Shown: positions 15,222-21,994 of the stretch, one piece after another
How positions within the stretch are numbered: the stretch's first letter is position 1
Layout of the letters: each line of letters begins with the position of its first letter
Assembly: GCA_934589525.1 (NCBI GenBank)
Contig: CAKTOB010000034.1
Location: 1-21,994 of the forward strand
Length of the DNA stretch: 21,994 nucleotides
Direction: 5' to 3'
From: an uncultured Oscillospiraceae bacterium
GTDB lineage: Bacteria; Bacillota; Clostridia; Oscillospirales; Oscillospiraceae
Program-made: the position numbers and the translations under genes
Notes under the pieces: model-generated
Seen by the model: the letters and a program-made list of their open reading frames with translations, nothing else
Database searches by the model: none
Told to the model about the DNA's origin: nothing

Positions 15222-15250
15222 AGCATACCGCACCTTTACCTAAATTGCAA
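15222..15250 (-). promoter_or_regulatory. lacI promoter
   Basis: On the minus strand TTGCAA (15245-15250) is followed after 17 bp by TATGCT (15222-15227). Transcription would start near 15215, about 42 nt before the ATG. The -10 hexamer is identical to that of the divergent GH94 promoter. Confidence 0.65.
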
Positions 15251-15351
15251 GTCCTATTTTCTGAATTTTTGACGTTTCCGTGAAATTTGAACAGTCTGCA
15301 CAAGTTGAAAACGAAAAAATAGACACATTGCTTACGCAAGTTTTTCGTAAT

Positions 15352-15370
15352 TTTTGAAGTACTTTCAAAA
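15352..15370. promoter_or_regulatory. Inverted repeat in the lacI-GH94 divergent region, operator candidate
   Basis: TTTTGAA (15352-15358) and TTCAAAA (15364-15370) form a perfect 7-bp inverted repeat around a 5-bp centre, about 70 bp before the GH94 -35 box. Size and symmetry suit a dimeric regulator. With the boxes at 15206 and 15491 it could support looping; this is inferred. Confidence 0.4.
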
Positions 15371-15436
15371 TTGCACAGAAGCCGGGGCCTGCGATTGGGC
15401 AGAACCGCCAAATATCATTGATTTTGGAAAAGACAG

Positions 15437-15465
15437 TTGCGTTTTCTGCAAGATTGCGCTATGCT
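15437..15465 (+). promoter_or_regulatory. Promoter of the cellobiose phosphorylase operon
   Basis: TTGCGT (15437-15442) is followed after 17 bp by TATGCT (15460-15465). Transcription would start near 15472, leaving a leader of about 57 nt with AAGGAGG at 15516-15522. Both hexamers are moderate, as expected for a regulated promoter. Confidence 0.6.
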
Positions 15466-15487
15466 AAATCAGAGAATACCCATGCTT

Positions 15488-15505
15488 AAACGATTTCGAA
15501 AAACG
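15488..15505. promoter_or_regulatory. Operator-like box in the GH94 leader
   Basis: The CG-centred palindrome TTTCGAAA (15494-15501) sits inside AAACGATTTCGAAAAACG. LacI-family operators commonly have a central CG and A/T-rich flanks. It lies about 20 bp after the predicted start, where a bound repressor would block transcription. Confidence 0.45.
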
Positions 15506-15528
15506 AATTTCATACAAGGAGGAGCCAT

Positions 15529-17967
15529 ATGCAGTACGGCCATTTTGATGACGAACTTCGGGAATATGTGATCGACACCCCCACCACGCCCCTGCCCTGG
15601 ATCAACTATCTGGGCAGCGAGGACTTCTTCGCCCTGGTGTCCAATACGGCGGGGGGCTACTGCTTCTATAAGGATGCCCGGCTGCGGCGGATCACCCGCT
15701 ACCGCTACAACGGCAGTCCCCTGGACGCCGACGGCTTCCATGTGTACGTCCGCCGGGAGGGGGGCACCCTCTGGAATCCCGGCTGGCAGCCCACCCAGGA
15801 GCCCCTGGATTTCTATCGCTGCCGCCACGGCCTGGGCTACACGGTGATCACCGGGAAGAAAGAGGGCCTTTCTCTGGAACAGGCCCTGCTGGTGCCCCGG
15901 CAGGACCCCTGCCTTCTGTGGAAGCTGACGGTCCGGAACGAAACCGACTGTCAGCAGCGTCTGCAGCTCTTCCCCTATGTAGAGTTCTGCCTGTGGGATG
16001 CCATGGATGACAGCTCCAACTTCCAGCGGAATTTCTCCACCGGAGAGGTGGAGATCGAGCCCCGGGCCCTGTACCACAAAACCGAGTACCGGGAGCGCCG
16101 GGATCACTATGCTCTTTTCTGGGCGGACCGGCCCTATGACGGCTTTGACACCAGCCGGGATGCCTTCTTAGGGGTCTACGGCAGTCCCGCCAAGCCCCAG
16201 GCGGTGCTGGAGGGCCGCTGCACCGGCTCCCAGGCCCACGGCTGGGCCCCGGTGGGGGCCATGGAATTTGACCTGACCTTAGCCCCCGGGGAGCAGCAGC
16301 AGCTGGTGCTGGGCCTTGGCTATATCGAAAACCCCCAGGAGGAAAAATTCGAGGCCCCGGGGGTCATCAACAAGGCCCGGGCCCACGCCATGATGGAAAA
16401 ATACAGTTCTCCCGCCGCCTTTGACCGGGCTCTGGAAGACCTGCGGCAGTTCTGGGGAGACCTGCTTAGCGGCTGTACCGTCCGGACCGGGGACGAAAAG
16501 GTGGACCGGATGGTGAACATCTGGAACCAGTACCAGTGCATGGTGACCTTCAACATGTCCCGCTCCGCCAGCTATTTTGAAAGCGGTATGGGCCGGGGCA
16601 TGGGCTTCCGGGATTCCTGCCAGGATCTGCTGGGCTTTGTCCACATGATCCCCCAAAAGGCCAGGCAGCGGCTATTGGACATTGCCGCCACCCAGTTCCC
16701 TGACGGCAGCGCCTACCACCAGTATCAGCCCCTGACAAAAAAAGGGAATCTGGCCGTGGGCTCCGGCTTTAATGACGACCCCCTGTGGCTGATCGCGGGC
16801 ACCGATGCCTACATCCGGGAGACCGGGGACTTTTCCATTCTCTCGGAGCCTGTGGCCTTTGACAATGACGAGACCCTTGCCCAGCCCCTCATGGAGCATC
16901 TGCGCCGGAGCATCCGCTACACCCTGACCCACTTAGGCCCCCACCGTCTGCCCCTCATCGGCCGGGCGGACTGGAACGACTGCCTGAACCTCAATTGCTT
17001 CTCCGCCCATCCGGGAGAGAGCTTCCAGATCACGGGGCCCAGCGAAGGGCCCGTGGCGGAAAGCGTGTTCATCGGGGGGATGTTTGTGAAATACGGCGGC
17101 GCTTACGCAGAGCTTTGCCGCCATTTAGGGCTTTCGGAGGAGGCAGACCGGGTGGAGGCCGCCGTCCGGGACATGGAGCAGACCGTCCTCACCGCCGGTT
17201 GGGACGGGGCCTGGTTCCGCCGGGCCTATGATGCCTACGGGGCCCCTGTGGGAAGCCGGGAATGCAGAGAGGGGCAGATCTACATTGAGCCCCAGGGCAT
17301 GTGCGTCATGGCGGGCATCGGCAAGGCCACCGGCCAGGCCGCCCAGGCCCTCAAGAGTGTCGAAGAGCGGCTGGACACCCAATACGGCATTGTGCTGTTG
17401 CAGCCGGCCTATGAGGAATATTACCTGAATCTGGGTGAGATCAGCTCCTATCCCCCGGGATACAAGGAAAACGCCGGCATTTTCTGCCACAACAACCCCT
17501 GGATCGTCTGCGCCGAGGCGGAGCTGGGCCACGGGGACCGGGCCTTCCAGGTCTATCGGCGGACCTGCCCAGCCTACACCGAGGACATCAGCCACATCCA
17601 CCGGACCGAGCCCTATGTATACAGCCAGATGATCGCGGGGAAGGATGCCCCCAGCTTCGGTGAGGCGAAAAACAGCTGGCTCACCGGCACCGCCGCCTGG
17701 ACCTTCCTCAGCATCACCCAGAGCATTCTGGGCCTCCAGCCCACCCTGGAGGGCCTGCGCATCGACCCCTGCATTCCGGCAGAGTGGACCGCGTTCCGGC
17801 TCCACCGCCGGTTCCGGGGGGCGGAATATGACATTCTGGTGAAAAATCCCAAGGGCGTCCAAAAGGGCGTGGCTTCCGTGACCGTTGACGGCCGGGCTAT
17901 TTCCGGCAACGTCCTGCCCATTCTCCCGGCGGGCAGCGCCGCCCAGGTGGAGGTGGTGCTGGGATGA
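15529..17967 (+). CDS. cbp: Cellobiose phosphorylase, glycoside hydrolase family 94
   Basis: The 812-residue protein is close to the length of characterised cellobiose phosphorylases and follows them throughout: N-terminal [10 protein letters not shown] and [77 protein letters not shown], the catalytic-acid segment [15 protein letters not shown] (DWND at 481-484) and [16 protein letters not shown]. Reaction: cellobiose plus phosphate gives alpha-glucose 1-phosphate plus glucose, saving ATP. There is no signal peptide, so it acts in the cytoplasm on imported sugar. AAGGAGG lies 6 nt before the ATG. The stop overlaps the GH1 start as ATGA. Cellobionate or cellodextrin phosphorylase is less likely, since the match to cellobiose phosphorylases is continuous. 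Confidence 0.95.
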   Translation: MQYGHFDDELREYVIDTPTTPLPWINYLGSEDFFALVSNTAGGYCFYKDARLRRITRYRYNGSPLDADGFHVYVRREGGTLWNPGWQPTQEPLDFYRCRHGLGYTVITGKKEGLSLEQALLVPRQDPCLLWKLTVRNETDCQQRLQLFPYVEFCLWDAMDDSSNFQRNFSTGEVEIEPRALYHKTEYRERRDHYALFWADRPYDGFDTSRDAFLGVYGSPAKPQAVLEGRCTGSQAHGWAPVGAMEFDLTLAPGEQQQLVLGLGYIENPQEEKFEAPGVINKARAHAMMEKYSSPAAFDRALEDLRQFWGDLLSGCTVRTGDEKVDRMVNIWNQYQCMVTFNMSRSASYFESGMGRGMGFRDSCQDLLGFVHMIPQKARQRLLDIAATQFPDGSAYHQYQPLTKKGNLAVGSGFNDDPLWLIAGTDAYIRETGDFSILSEPVAFDNDETLAQPLMEHLRRSIRYTLTHLGPHRLPLIGRADWNDCLNLNCFSAHPGESFQITGPSEGPVAESVFIGGMFVKYGGAYAELCRHLGLSEEADRVEAAVRDMEQTVLTAGWDGAWFRRAYDAYGAPVGSRECREGQIYIEPQGMCVMAGIGKATGQAAQALKSVEERLDTQYGIVLLQPAYEEYYLNLGEISSYPPGYKENAGIFCHNNPWIVCAEAELGHGDRAFQVYRRTCPAYTEDISHIHRTEPYVYSQMIAGKDAPSFGEAKNSWLTGTAAWTFLSITQSILGLQPTLEGLRIDPCIPAEWTAFRLHRRFRGAEYDILVKNPKGVQKGVASVTVDGRAISGNVLPILPAGSAAQVEVVLG

Positions 17968-19310
17968 CCGCTTTTCCGAAAGATTTCGTCTGGGGCGCGG
18001 CCTCCAGCGCCTATCAGATCGAGGGAGACCCCTTGGCCGACGGCGGCGGTCCCTCCGTCTGGGATACCTTTTCCCACACTCCCGGCAAGACCTTTGAAGG
18101 CAACACCGGGGACACCGCCTGCCGCAGCTATCGCCACCCGGAGCGGGACATAGAGCATCTGAAACATTTGGGCCTCGCTGCCTACCGCTTCTCCACCTCC
18201 TGGGCCCGCATCGACCCAAAGGGCACCGGGGATTGGAACCCTCTGGGCCTTGCCTACTATGACCGGCTGGTGGAGCTGTGTCTGCAAGAGGGCATTACCC
18301 CCTATATGACCCTGTACCACTGGGAGCTGCCCCAGGCCCTGGAGGACCGGGGCGGCTGGCTGAACCCGGAGACCCCCAAGGCCTTCGCCCGGTTTGCTTC
18401 CATGATGGCCGGGCACTTCCGGGGGCGGGTAAGCCACTATTTCCTGCTGAACGAGCCCCAGTGCGTGGCGGCCCTGGGCTACGGCAGCGGCATCCACGCC
18501 CCGGGCCGCCGGGAGCCCCAGGACCGGCTCTTCCTGGTGTGGAAGCATCTGCTGCTGGCCTACGGCCTGGGGGCAAAAGCCATGAGGCTGGAAGACGGCG
18601 GGGCGAAGCTGGGCATTGCCACCACCGGGCGGCTGTGCTACCCCGAAAAGGAAACCGACACCGCCGCCGCCCGGGAGGCCACCTTCCGGGTTTCTGACGA
18701 CGACTGGATGTTCACCCACCAAATGGCCCTGGACCCCATCTGCCTGGGCCGCTTCCCGGACTGCCCCCCGGGGCCCCTGCAAAAGCTTATGGCCGCCGTC
18801 ACAAAAGAAGAGCTGGCCGCCATGAACCAGCGGCCAGACTTCCTGGGCTTCAACATTTACAACGGCTGGTGCGTCCGGGCCGGAACCCATGGGCCTCAGT
18901 ACATCCCCCGCTACGAGGGCTTCCCCCGAACGGCCCTCAAGTGGCCCGTGACCCCGGAAGTCATGGACTATGGCCCGTTTTTCCTCTGGCAGCGCTACGG
19001 CATTCCCTGCTATATCACGGAAAACGGCCTGAGCTGCAACGACATCATCAGCCTGGACGGCGCCGTCCACGACCCCAACCGCCAGGATTTCCTCCACCGA
19101 TCCTTAAAGTGCCTCCAAAACACCTTCTCCCGGGGCACGGAGCTTCTGGGCTATTTCCACTGGTCCCTGACCGATAATTTCGAATGGCACAGCGGCTACA
19201 GCGAACGCTTCGGCCTGGTCTATGTGGATTTCCCCACAGGAAACCGCATCTATAAAGACAGCGCCCGGTGGTTCACCCAGACGGTCAAAAGCAACGGGGC
19301 GGAACTGTGA
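17964..19310 (+). CDS. Beta-glucosidase, glycoside hydrolase family 1
   Basis: The 448-residue protein has the GH1 opening [18 protein letters not shown], the acid/base Glu164 in FLLNEP and the nucleophile Glu353 in YITENG, plus the C-terminal aglycone-site block [26 protein letters not shown]. Length and order are normal for the family. Reaction: hydrolyses terminal beta-linked glucose from cellobiose, cellodextrins or plant beta-glucosides. No signal peptide is present, so it is cytoplasmic. It is translated by ATGA coupling from the phosphorylase gene. The [12 protein letters not shown] form points to an unphosphorylated substrate rather than a 6-phospho-glycoside, which fits an ABC importer in place of a PTS. 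Exact substrate range cannot be read. Confidence 0.94.
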   Translation: MTAFPKDFVWGAASSAYQIEGDPLADGGGPSVWDTFSHTPGKTFEGNTGDTACRSYRHPERDIEHLKHLGLAAYRFSTSWARIDPKGTGDWNPLGLAYYDRLVELCLQEGITPYMTLYHWELPQALEDRGGWLNPETPKAFARFASMMAGHFRGRVSHYFLLNEPQCVAALGYGSGIHAPGRREPQDRLFLVWKHLLLAYGLGAKAMRLEDGGAKLGIATTGRLCYPEKETDTAAAREATFRVSDDDWMFTHQMALDPICLGRFPDCPPGPLQKLMAAVTKEELAAMNQRPDFLGFNIYNGWCVRAGTHGPQYIPRYEGFPRTALKWPVTPEVMDYGPFFLWQRYGIPCYITENGLSCNDIISLDGAVHDPNRQDFLHRSLKCLQNTFSRGTELLGYFHWSLTDNFEWHSGYSERFGLVYVDFPTGNRIYKDSARWFTQTVKSNGAEL

Positions 19311-19312
19311 AT

Positions 19313-19383
19313 CAATTGACAATTGACAATGGACAATTGACAATTTTTCTAAGTTGACAGTTGACAGTTGACAGTTGACAGTT
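19313..19383. repeat. Tandem heptamer repeats, TTGACAA then TTGACAG
   Basis: Two runs of 7-bp units follow directly after the GH1 stop: TTGACAA/TGGACAA copies at 19313-19346 and TTGACAG copies at 19351-19383. The same units recur at 21389-21453 and, inverted, at 21888-21951. Each unit resembles a -35 hexamer, but no -10 box follows. Confidence 0.9.
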
Positions 19384-19437
19384 CGTGGGGACGGACGTGC
19401 CCGTTTTGAAAATACATTGGTTAAAAACTACACCAAT

Positions 19438-19473
19438 CAGCGAAACCGTAGGGAACGGCCTATGTGCCGTTCC
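19438..19473. repeat. Interspersed hairpin repeat, copy 1
   Basis: This 36-bp segment is identical to 21554-21589. Its second half is a perfect inverted repeat, GGAACGGC (19452-19459) and GCCGTTCC (19466-19473) around CTATGT, and it is preceded by the family word GTAGG. A third copy of the palindrome lies inverted at 21816-21837. Confidence 0.9.
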
Positions 19474-19478
19474 GGGGA

Positions 19479-19652
19479 CGTTACGATTATAACCCGTGTG
19501 GATGAACGGTACCACGCCTGTAGGGGCGGCAATCTGCCGCCCGCCACGTTGCATATATAACCTGTGCGGTTGAATGGAATTACGCAATGTAGCGGCGATG
19601 ATCCATCGCCATGCAACGTAACGAATATAACCCGTGCGGATGAACGGTACCA
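19479..19652. repeat. Tandem array of about 70-bp units with variable hairpins
   Basis: Three diverged copies of a unit built on ATATAACCCGTGCGGATGAA start near 19479, 19548 and 19618. Between them lie two hairpins with different arms but the same layout: GTAGG, then GGGCGGC/GCCGCCC (19521-19543), and GTAG, then GGCGATG/CATCGCC (19590-19610). A further inverted copy of the unit lies at about 21775-21812. The region has no gene and resembles BIME/REP-type arrays. Confidence 0.8.
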
Positions 19653-19660
19653 CCCCCCGA

Positions 19661-19791
19661 TATGTCATCCCGACCGAAATGAAATGGAGTGGAGGGATCT
19701 TCCCAAGCAGCAGATTTTACCTTACGCAGGTAATTTTTGCAACATGGGTGGATTCCTCCACTCCGCTTTCGCTACGGTCAGAATGATATGA
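19661..19791. mobile_element. MITE-like element with about 40-bp imperfect terminal inverted repeats
   Basis: The left end (TATGTCATCCCGACCG then GGAGTGGAGGGATC) and the reverse complement of the right end (ATATCATTCTGACCG then GGAGTGGAGGAATC) align over about 40 bp. The element is 131 bp and codes for nothing. A second family member lies at 21639-21766. Repeats with TGTCATTC-GA-CG ends are common between genes in gut Clostridia. No transposase is in the window. Between it and 19919 (19792-19918) I see no feature beyond A/T-rich DNA. Confidence 0.75.
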
Positions 19792-19918
19792 TTTGCTTTT
19801 ATTTTTATAAAGCGCTTGTTAATCTATAAAAGAAGCACTTGCGAATCGAAACAATTTGTGCCATAATTATGAAGGAATTAAGGTTCTGCGGGAATTAAGG
19901 CTAGAACCCCCAAAAAAA

Positions 19919-20003
19919 CTTCTTCACTCTTCACTATTACTTATTACTTACCAAAAATCGGCCCCGATATTTAGTGAAGAGTGAATAGTGAAAAGTGAAG
20001 AAG
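19919..20003. repeat. Second heptamer family (AGTGAAG-type) arranged as an inverted repeat
   Basis: Units of AGTGAAG, AGTGAAT and AGTGAAA stand in tandem at 19973-20003 and in inverted form at 19919-19951. Between them is a small hairpin ATCGG-CC-CCGAT (19956-19967). The sequence differs from the TTGACAR heptamers but the 7-bp period is the same. Confidence 0.75.
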
Positions 20004-20005
20004 AA

Positions 20006-20041
20006 AAAATCGGCAAGCACCAAGTGGTGCTTGCCGATTTT
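20006..20041 (-). terminator. Terminator of the tRNA operon
   Basis: A perfect 16-bp stem (arms 20006-20021 and 20026-20041, core ATCGGCAAGCACC) with a 4-nt loop is followed on the minus strand by a T-run. It begins directly at the encoded CCA of tRNA-Glu. Confidence 0.92.
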
Positions 20042-20116
20042 TGGTGACCCGTACGGGAATCGAACCCATGTTACCGCCGTGAAAGGGCGGTGTCTTAACC
20101 GCTTGACCAACGGGCC
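20042..20116 (-). tRNA. trnE: tRNA-Glu (TTC)
   Basis: Minus-strand 75-nt cloverleaf: acceptor GGCCCGT with ACGGGTC, anticodon stem CCGCC/GGCGG around CTTTCAC (anticodon TTC), T-arm GGGTTCGAATCCC, discriminator A and an encoded CCA. It abuts tRNA-Met without a gap. Confidence 0.96.
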
Positions 20117-20192
20117 TGGTAGCGGCAATCTGATTCGAACAGATGACATACCGGGTATGAACCGGCTACTCTACCAACTGAGTTATGCCGCC
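20117..20192 (-). tRNA. trnM: tRNA-Met (CAT), elongator type
   Basis: Minus-strand 76-nt cloverleaf: acceptor GGCGGCA with TGCCGCT, anticodon stem GCCGG/CCGGT around TTCATAC (anticodon CAT), T-arm CTGTTCGAATCAG and an encoded CCA. The anticodon stem lacks the three consecutive G-C pairs of initiator tRNA. An Ile2 tRNA, with CAT modified to read ATA, cannot be ruled out by sequence alone. Confidence 0.93.
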
Positions 20193-20234
20193 ATATGGTC
20201 AACGCAATTCCGGCACCGCCGAAACAGCTTCTGT

Positions 20235-20263
20235 ATTATATCCGACACTTTCAATTTTGTCAA
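20235..20263 (-). promoter_or_regulatory. tRNA operon promoter, full consensus
   Basis: On the minus strand perfect TTGACA (20258-20263) and perfect TATAAT (20235-20240) stand 17 bp apart. The start lies about 35 nt before tRNA-Met. Full consensus suits a stable RNA operon. Confidence 0.92.
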
Positions 20264-20319
20264 TCCTTTTTTTGAATTTTTTCAAAAAATTTTGGCAATG
20301 CTTTCCATGAGGTGAGATC

Positions 20320-20670
20320 ATGGCATTGCTCTTTGGAGTTGGGGGCCTGGGTTATGTGCTTTTGGAGCTTCTGTACCGGGGCCGCAGTCACTACAGTATG
20401 TTTTTGGCGGGAGGCCTGTGCTTCCTGCTGTTGGGAAAATTGGAGGGAACAAGGCTCCCCCCATGGTGCAGACCCTTGGTGGGGGCGGGGCTCATCACCC
20501 TGGTGGAGCTGGCGGTGGGGCTGGTATTCAACCGGGACCACCGGGTCTGGGATTACCGGGCTGTGCCCCTGAATTTCCGGGGGCAGATCTGCCTGCGCTA
20601 CTCTTTGCTGTGGGTACCGGTAGCCGCCTTTGGCGGCTGGGTCTACCGCCGGGTGCGGGGTATTTTATAA
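20320..20670 (+). CDS. Small membrane protein, putative ABC transporter permease CmpB-like (PF06541 type)
   Basis: The 116-residue protein has about four hydrophobic segments (near 3-18, 27-40, 51-68 and 92-108). Its hallmark is the stretch FNRDHRVWDY followed by NFRGQICLRYSLLW (about 70-97), which matches the VWDYS...FN..GQICL..S..W pattern of the CmpB-like family, found widely in Firmicutes and of unknown function despite its transporter label. GAGGTG lies 5 nt before the ATG. It stands alone, divergent from the tRNA operon. No promoter is obvious in the short upstream region, which also carries the tRNA promoter on the other strand. Confidence 0.75.
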   Translation: MALLFGVGGLGYVLLELLYRGRSHYSMFLAGGLCFLLLGKLEGTRLPPWCRPLVGAGLITLVELAVGLVFNRDHRVWDYRAVPLNFRGQICLRYSLLWVPVAAFGGWVYRRVRGIL

Positions 20671-20683
20671 CCAAAACTGACAG

Positions 20684-20712
20684 TTGCCAATCGGGGTAAA
20701 ACATTGTATACT
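20684..20712 (+). promoter_or_regulatory. Promoter of the TRIC-family gene
   Basis: TTGCCA (20684-20689) and TATACT (20707-20712) stand 17 bp apart. Transcription would start near 20719, 28 nt before the ATG at 20747. This argues against the longer frame that begins at 20684. Confidence 0.75.
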
Positions 20713-20746
20713 AGGCTCCATCTATATAAAAAGGAACTGTATCGCA

Positions 20747-21382
20747 ATGACAGAAGTTTTGGTTATTCTTTTTGACCTGATCGGCACCATTGCCTTTGCC
20801 ATTTCCGGGGCCTTGGTGGGAGTCAACCGGCGGATGGATTTGTTTGGCATCATCGTCCTGGCGGTCTGTACGGCCTGCGGCGGCGGCATGATCCGGGACA
20901 TCACCGTGGGGAATATCCCCCCCAATATGTTCCGGAACCCCCTCTACGTAGGCATTGCCGCCGGTGTGGCGGTGGTGGTGTTCATTCTGTTCTACCGCCA
21001 CGCCAAAATGCCCCGGCGGATGGCCCCGGTGTATGACAAAATGCTCTTTTGGTTCGACACACTGGGCCTGGCGGCCTTTACCGTAGACGGCATCATGGTT
21101 GGTATCGGCTGCGGCTACGGCGACAACGCCTTTCTGCTGGTGTTCCTGGGCTTCCTCACCGCCGTAGGCGGCGGCACCCTGCGGGACGTGCTGGCAGGCC
21201 GCATCCCGGACATTTTTCTAAAACACGTCTACGCCGTAGCCGCCATTGCCGGGGGCACTGTGATGATCCTGACCCGCAGCCTGGGCGACCGCACCGCCAT
21301 GATCCTGGGCTTCTCCCTGGTCATCACCCTGCGGTGTCTGGCGGCACACTATCGGTGGAACCTGCCCAGGATCCGGGAGTGA
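20747..21382 (+). CDS. TRIC-family / YicG-like (UPF0126) membrane channel protein
   Basis: The 211-residue protein shows the two-fold internal repeat of the family: repeat one GTIAFAISGALVGVNRRMDLFG then CGGGMIRDITVGNIPP, repeat two DTLGLAAFTVDGIMVG then VGGGTLRDVLAGRIP, each with three membrane spans, plus a seventh C-terminal span. Length is typical. Prokaryotic TRIC relatives form trimeric cation (K+) channels, while other family members have been tied to glycine transport, so the cargo is open. The ATG at 20747 follows AAAAGGA by 11 nt and is downstream of a clear promoter, so the 21 extra upstream codons are rejected. No terminator is seen; heptamer repeats start soon after the stop. Confidence 0.92.
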   Translation: MTEVLVILFDLIGTIAFAISGALVGVNRRMDLFGIIVLAVCTACGGGMIRDITVGNIPPNMFRNPLYVGIAAGVAVVVFILFYRHAKMPRRMAPVYDKMLFWFDTLGLAAFTVDGIMVGIGCGYGDNAFLLVFLGFLTAVGGGTLRDVLAGRIPDIFLKHVYAVAAIAGGTVMILTRSLGDRTAMILGFSLVITLRCLAAHYRWNLPRIRE

Positions 21383-21388
21383 GGGGGA

Positions 21389-21453
21389 AGTGGACAGTTG
21401 ACAGTGGACAGTTCTGTCCCAATTGACAATGGACAATGGACAATTGACAATTT
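21389..21453. repeat. Tandem heptamer repeats, left end of the second island
   Basis: TGGACAG/TTGACAG units (21389-21413) and TTGACAA/TGGACAA units (21420-21453) repeat the pattern at 19313-19383 in the opposite block order. They begin six bases after the TRIC stop codon. Confidence 0.88.
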
Positions 21454-21553
21454 TTCGGGGGACGGATGTTTTACCTTTGCGTTCGTTGTTCCCACAATAC
21501 GGAACACCCTACCGCCCGTCCTCAGAATACCCCGGTTGAAAACGTCCACCTAC

Positions 21554-21589
21554 CAGCGAAACCGTAGGGAACGGCCTATGTGCCGTTCC
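21554..21589. repeat. Interspersed hairpin repeat, copy 2
   Basis: Identical over 36 bp to 19438-19473, with the palindrome GGAACGGC (21568-21575) / GCCGTTCC (21582-21589). The stretch from 21454 to 21553 contains no gene and only weak similarity to 19384-19437. Confidence 0.9.
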
Positions 21590-21638
21590 ACCCTGAAAGG
21601 ACGGAACCGTTACCAATAAAAACCAGACACGCCCCCCG

Positions 21639-21766
21639 TTATGTCATTCAGGCCTTTAGCGCAAGCGGAGTGGAGGAATCCACCACGTTGGAGAAAGTAC
21701 CACCACAAGATAAAACCAGCAACTTGGGAAGATTCCTCGACTCACTGCGGTCTCGGAATGACATAA
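21639..21766. mobile_element. MITE-like element, second copy
   Basis: Ends TTATGTCATT and AATGACATAA are exact inverted repeats, and imperfect similarity continues inward (GGAGTGGAGGAATCCACC on the left; GAGTCGAGGAATCTTCCC as reverse complement of the right). At 128 bp it is the same family as 19661-19791 but with a different centre, and it codes for nothing. Confidence 0.75.
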
Positions 21767-21774
21767 TCGATGGG

Positions 21775-21837
21775 TGGTTCCGTTTTGTCCACACGGGTTG
21801 TAATCGCCACGCAGCGGAACGGCACATAGGCCGTTCC
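21775..21837. repeat. Inverted copy of the 70-bp unit and hairpin repeat
   Basis: Read on the minus strand, 21775-21812 matches the ATAACCCGTGTGGATGAA unit of the first island, and 21816-21837 is the GGAACGGC/GCCGTTCC palindrome with loop ACATAG, the complement of CTATGT. It mirrors the copy at 21554-21589 across the MITE. Confidence 0.8.
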
Positions 21838-21887
21838 CTACATACTTTAACGGGTGGATACATATGAACAACGTCGGTTGCCCCAAT

Positions 21888-21951
21888 AATTGTCAATTCT
21901 CCATTGTCAATTGGGATATAACTGTCAACTGTCCACTGTCCACTGTCAACT
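21888..21951. repeat. Inverted heptamer repeats, right end of the second island
   Basis: On the minus strand TTGACAG/TGGACAG units (21920-21951) are followed by TTGACAA/TGGAGAA units (21888-21913). This is the mirror image of 21389-21453. The remaining bases to 21994 show no recognisable feature. Confidence 0.85.
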
Positions 21952-21994
21952 CTTTTCCTCCTCCTCTGGCGCACGTTTGTCTTTATCTATTCTG

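Noticed and set aside
17125..19097. Minus-strand open frames across GH94 and GH1
   Set aside because: They are shadow frames of two enzymes with intact catalytic motifs.
19375..19791. Short open frames within the repeat island
   Set aside because: They run through palindromes and MITE ends, and no ribosome binding site or domain is present.
20684..20746. 21-codon N-terminal extension of the TRIC-family protein
   Set aside because: It overlaps a well-formed promoter (TTGCCA, 17 bp, TATACT), so it would not be in the transcript.

Overview
The window looks like a GC-rich gut Clostridia chromosome, most likely of the Oscillospiraceae type. This is inferred from gene content, AAGGAGG-type ribosome binding sites, TTGACA/TATAAT promoters, CCA-encoding tRNA genes, and intergenic islands of heptamers, hairpins and MITE-like repeats. 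No marker gene fixes the species.

Positions 1-9178 hold a complete type I-C CRISPR-Cas locus read on the minus strand: cas3, then cas5-cas8c-cas7-cas4-cas1-cas2, a leader, and an array of 16 full repeats plus one cut off by the window edge. The most striking feature lies in the 275 bp between cas3 and cas5. On the plus strand there is a compact, self-contained unit: a TTGACA / extended -10 promoter, a degenerate CRISPR repeat (GAAA-loop hairpin plus the exact 12-nt 3' end of the array repeat), a spacer-like stretch, and an intrinsic terminator. The first 17 nt of that spacer match 16 of 17 bases next to a TTC PAM that abuts the -35 box of the cas5-cas2 operon promoter. Mismatches fall at positions 12 and 18, bases that type I effectors flip out and do not read. 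I read this as a CreR-type Cas-regulating guide RNA by which the I-C effector represses its own operon. The same terminator, used in both directions, cuts cas3 off as a separate transcription unit.

Positions 9179-10692 hold a membrane-anchored GGDEF protein with its own promoter and terminator. Positions 10694-19310 form a cellobiose/cellodextrin locus. A LacI regulator, a lipoprotein solute-binding protein and two CUT1 permeases are on the minus strand. Divergent from them, cellobiose phosphorylase (GH94) and a GH1 beta-glucosidase overlap by 4 nt on the plus strand. No ABC ATPase is encoded, so a shared ATPase from elsewhere is likely. Operator-like repeats fill the divergent control region.

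Positions 19311-21994 contain two repeat islands around a small housekeeping block: abutting tRNA-Met(CAT) and tRNA-Glu(TTC) genes with a perfect consensus promoter and strong terminator on the minus strand, then a CmpB-like membrane protein and a TRIC/YicG-like channel protein on the plus strand. The islands carry tandem 7-bp repeats, hairpins whose arms covary, and two about 130-bp MITE-like elements. The second island is arranged almost symmetrically, as a large nested inverted repeat.
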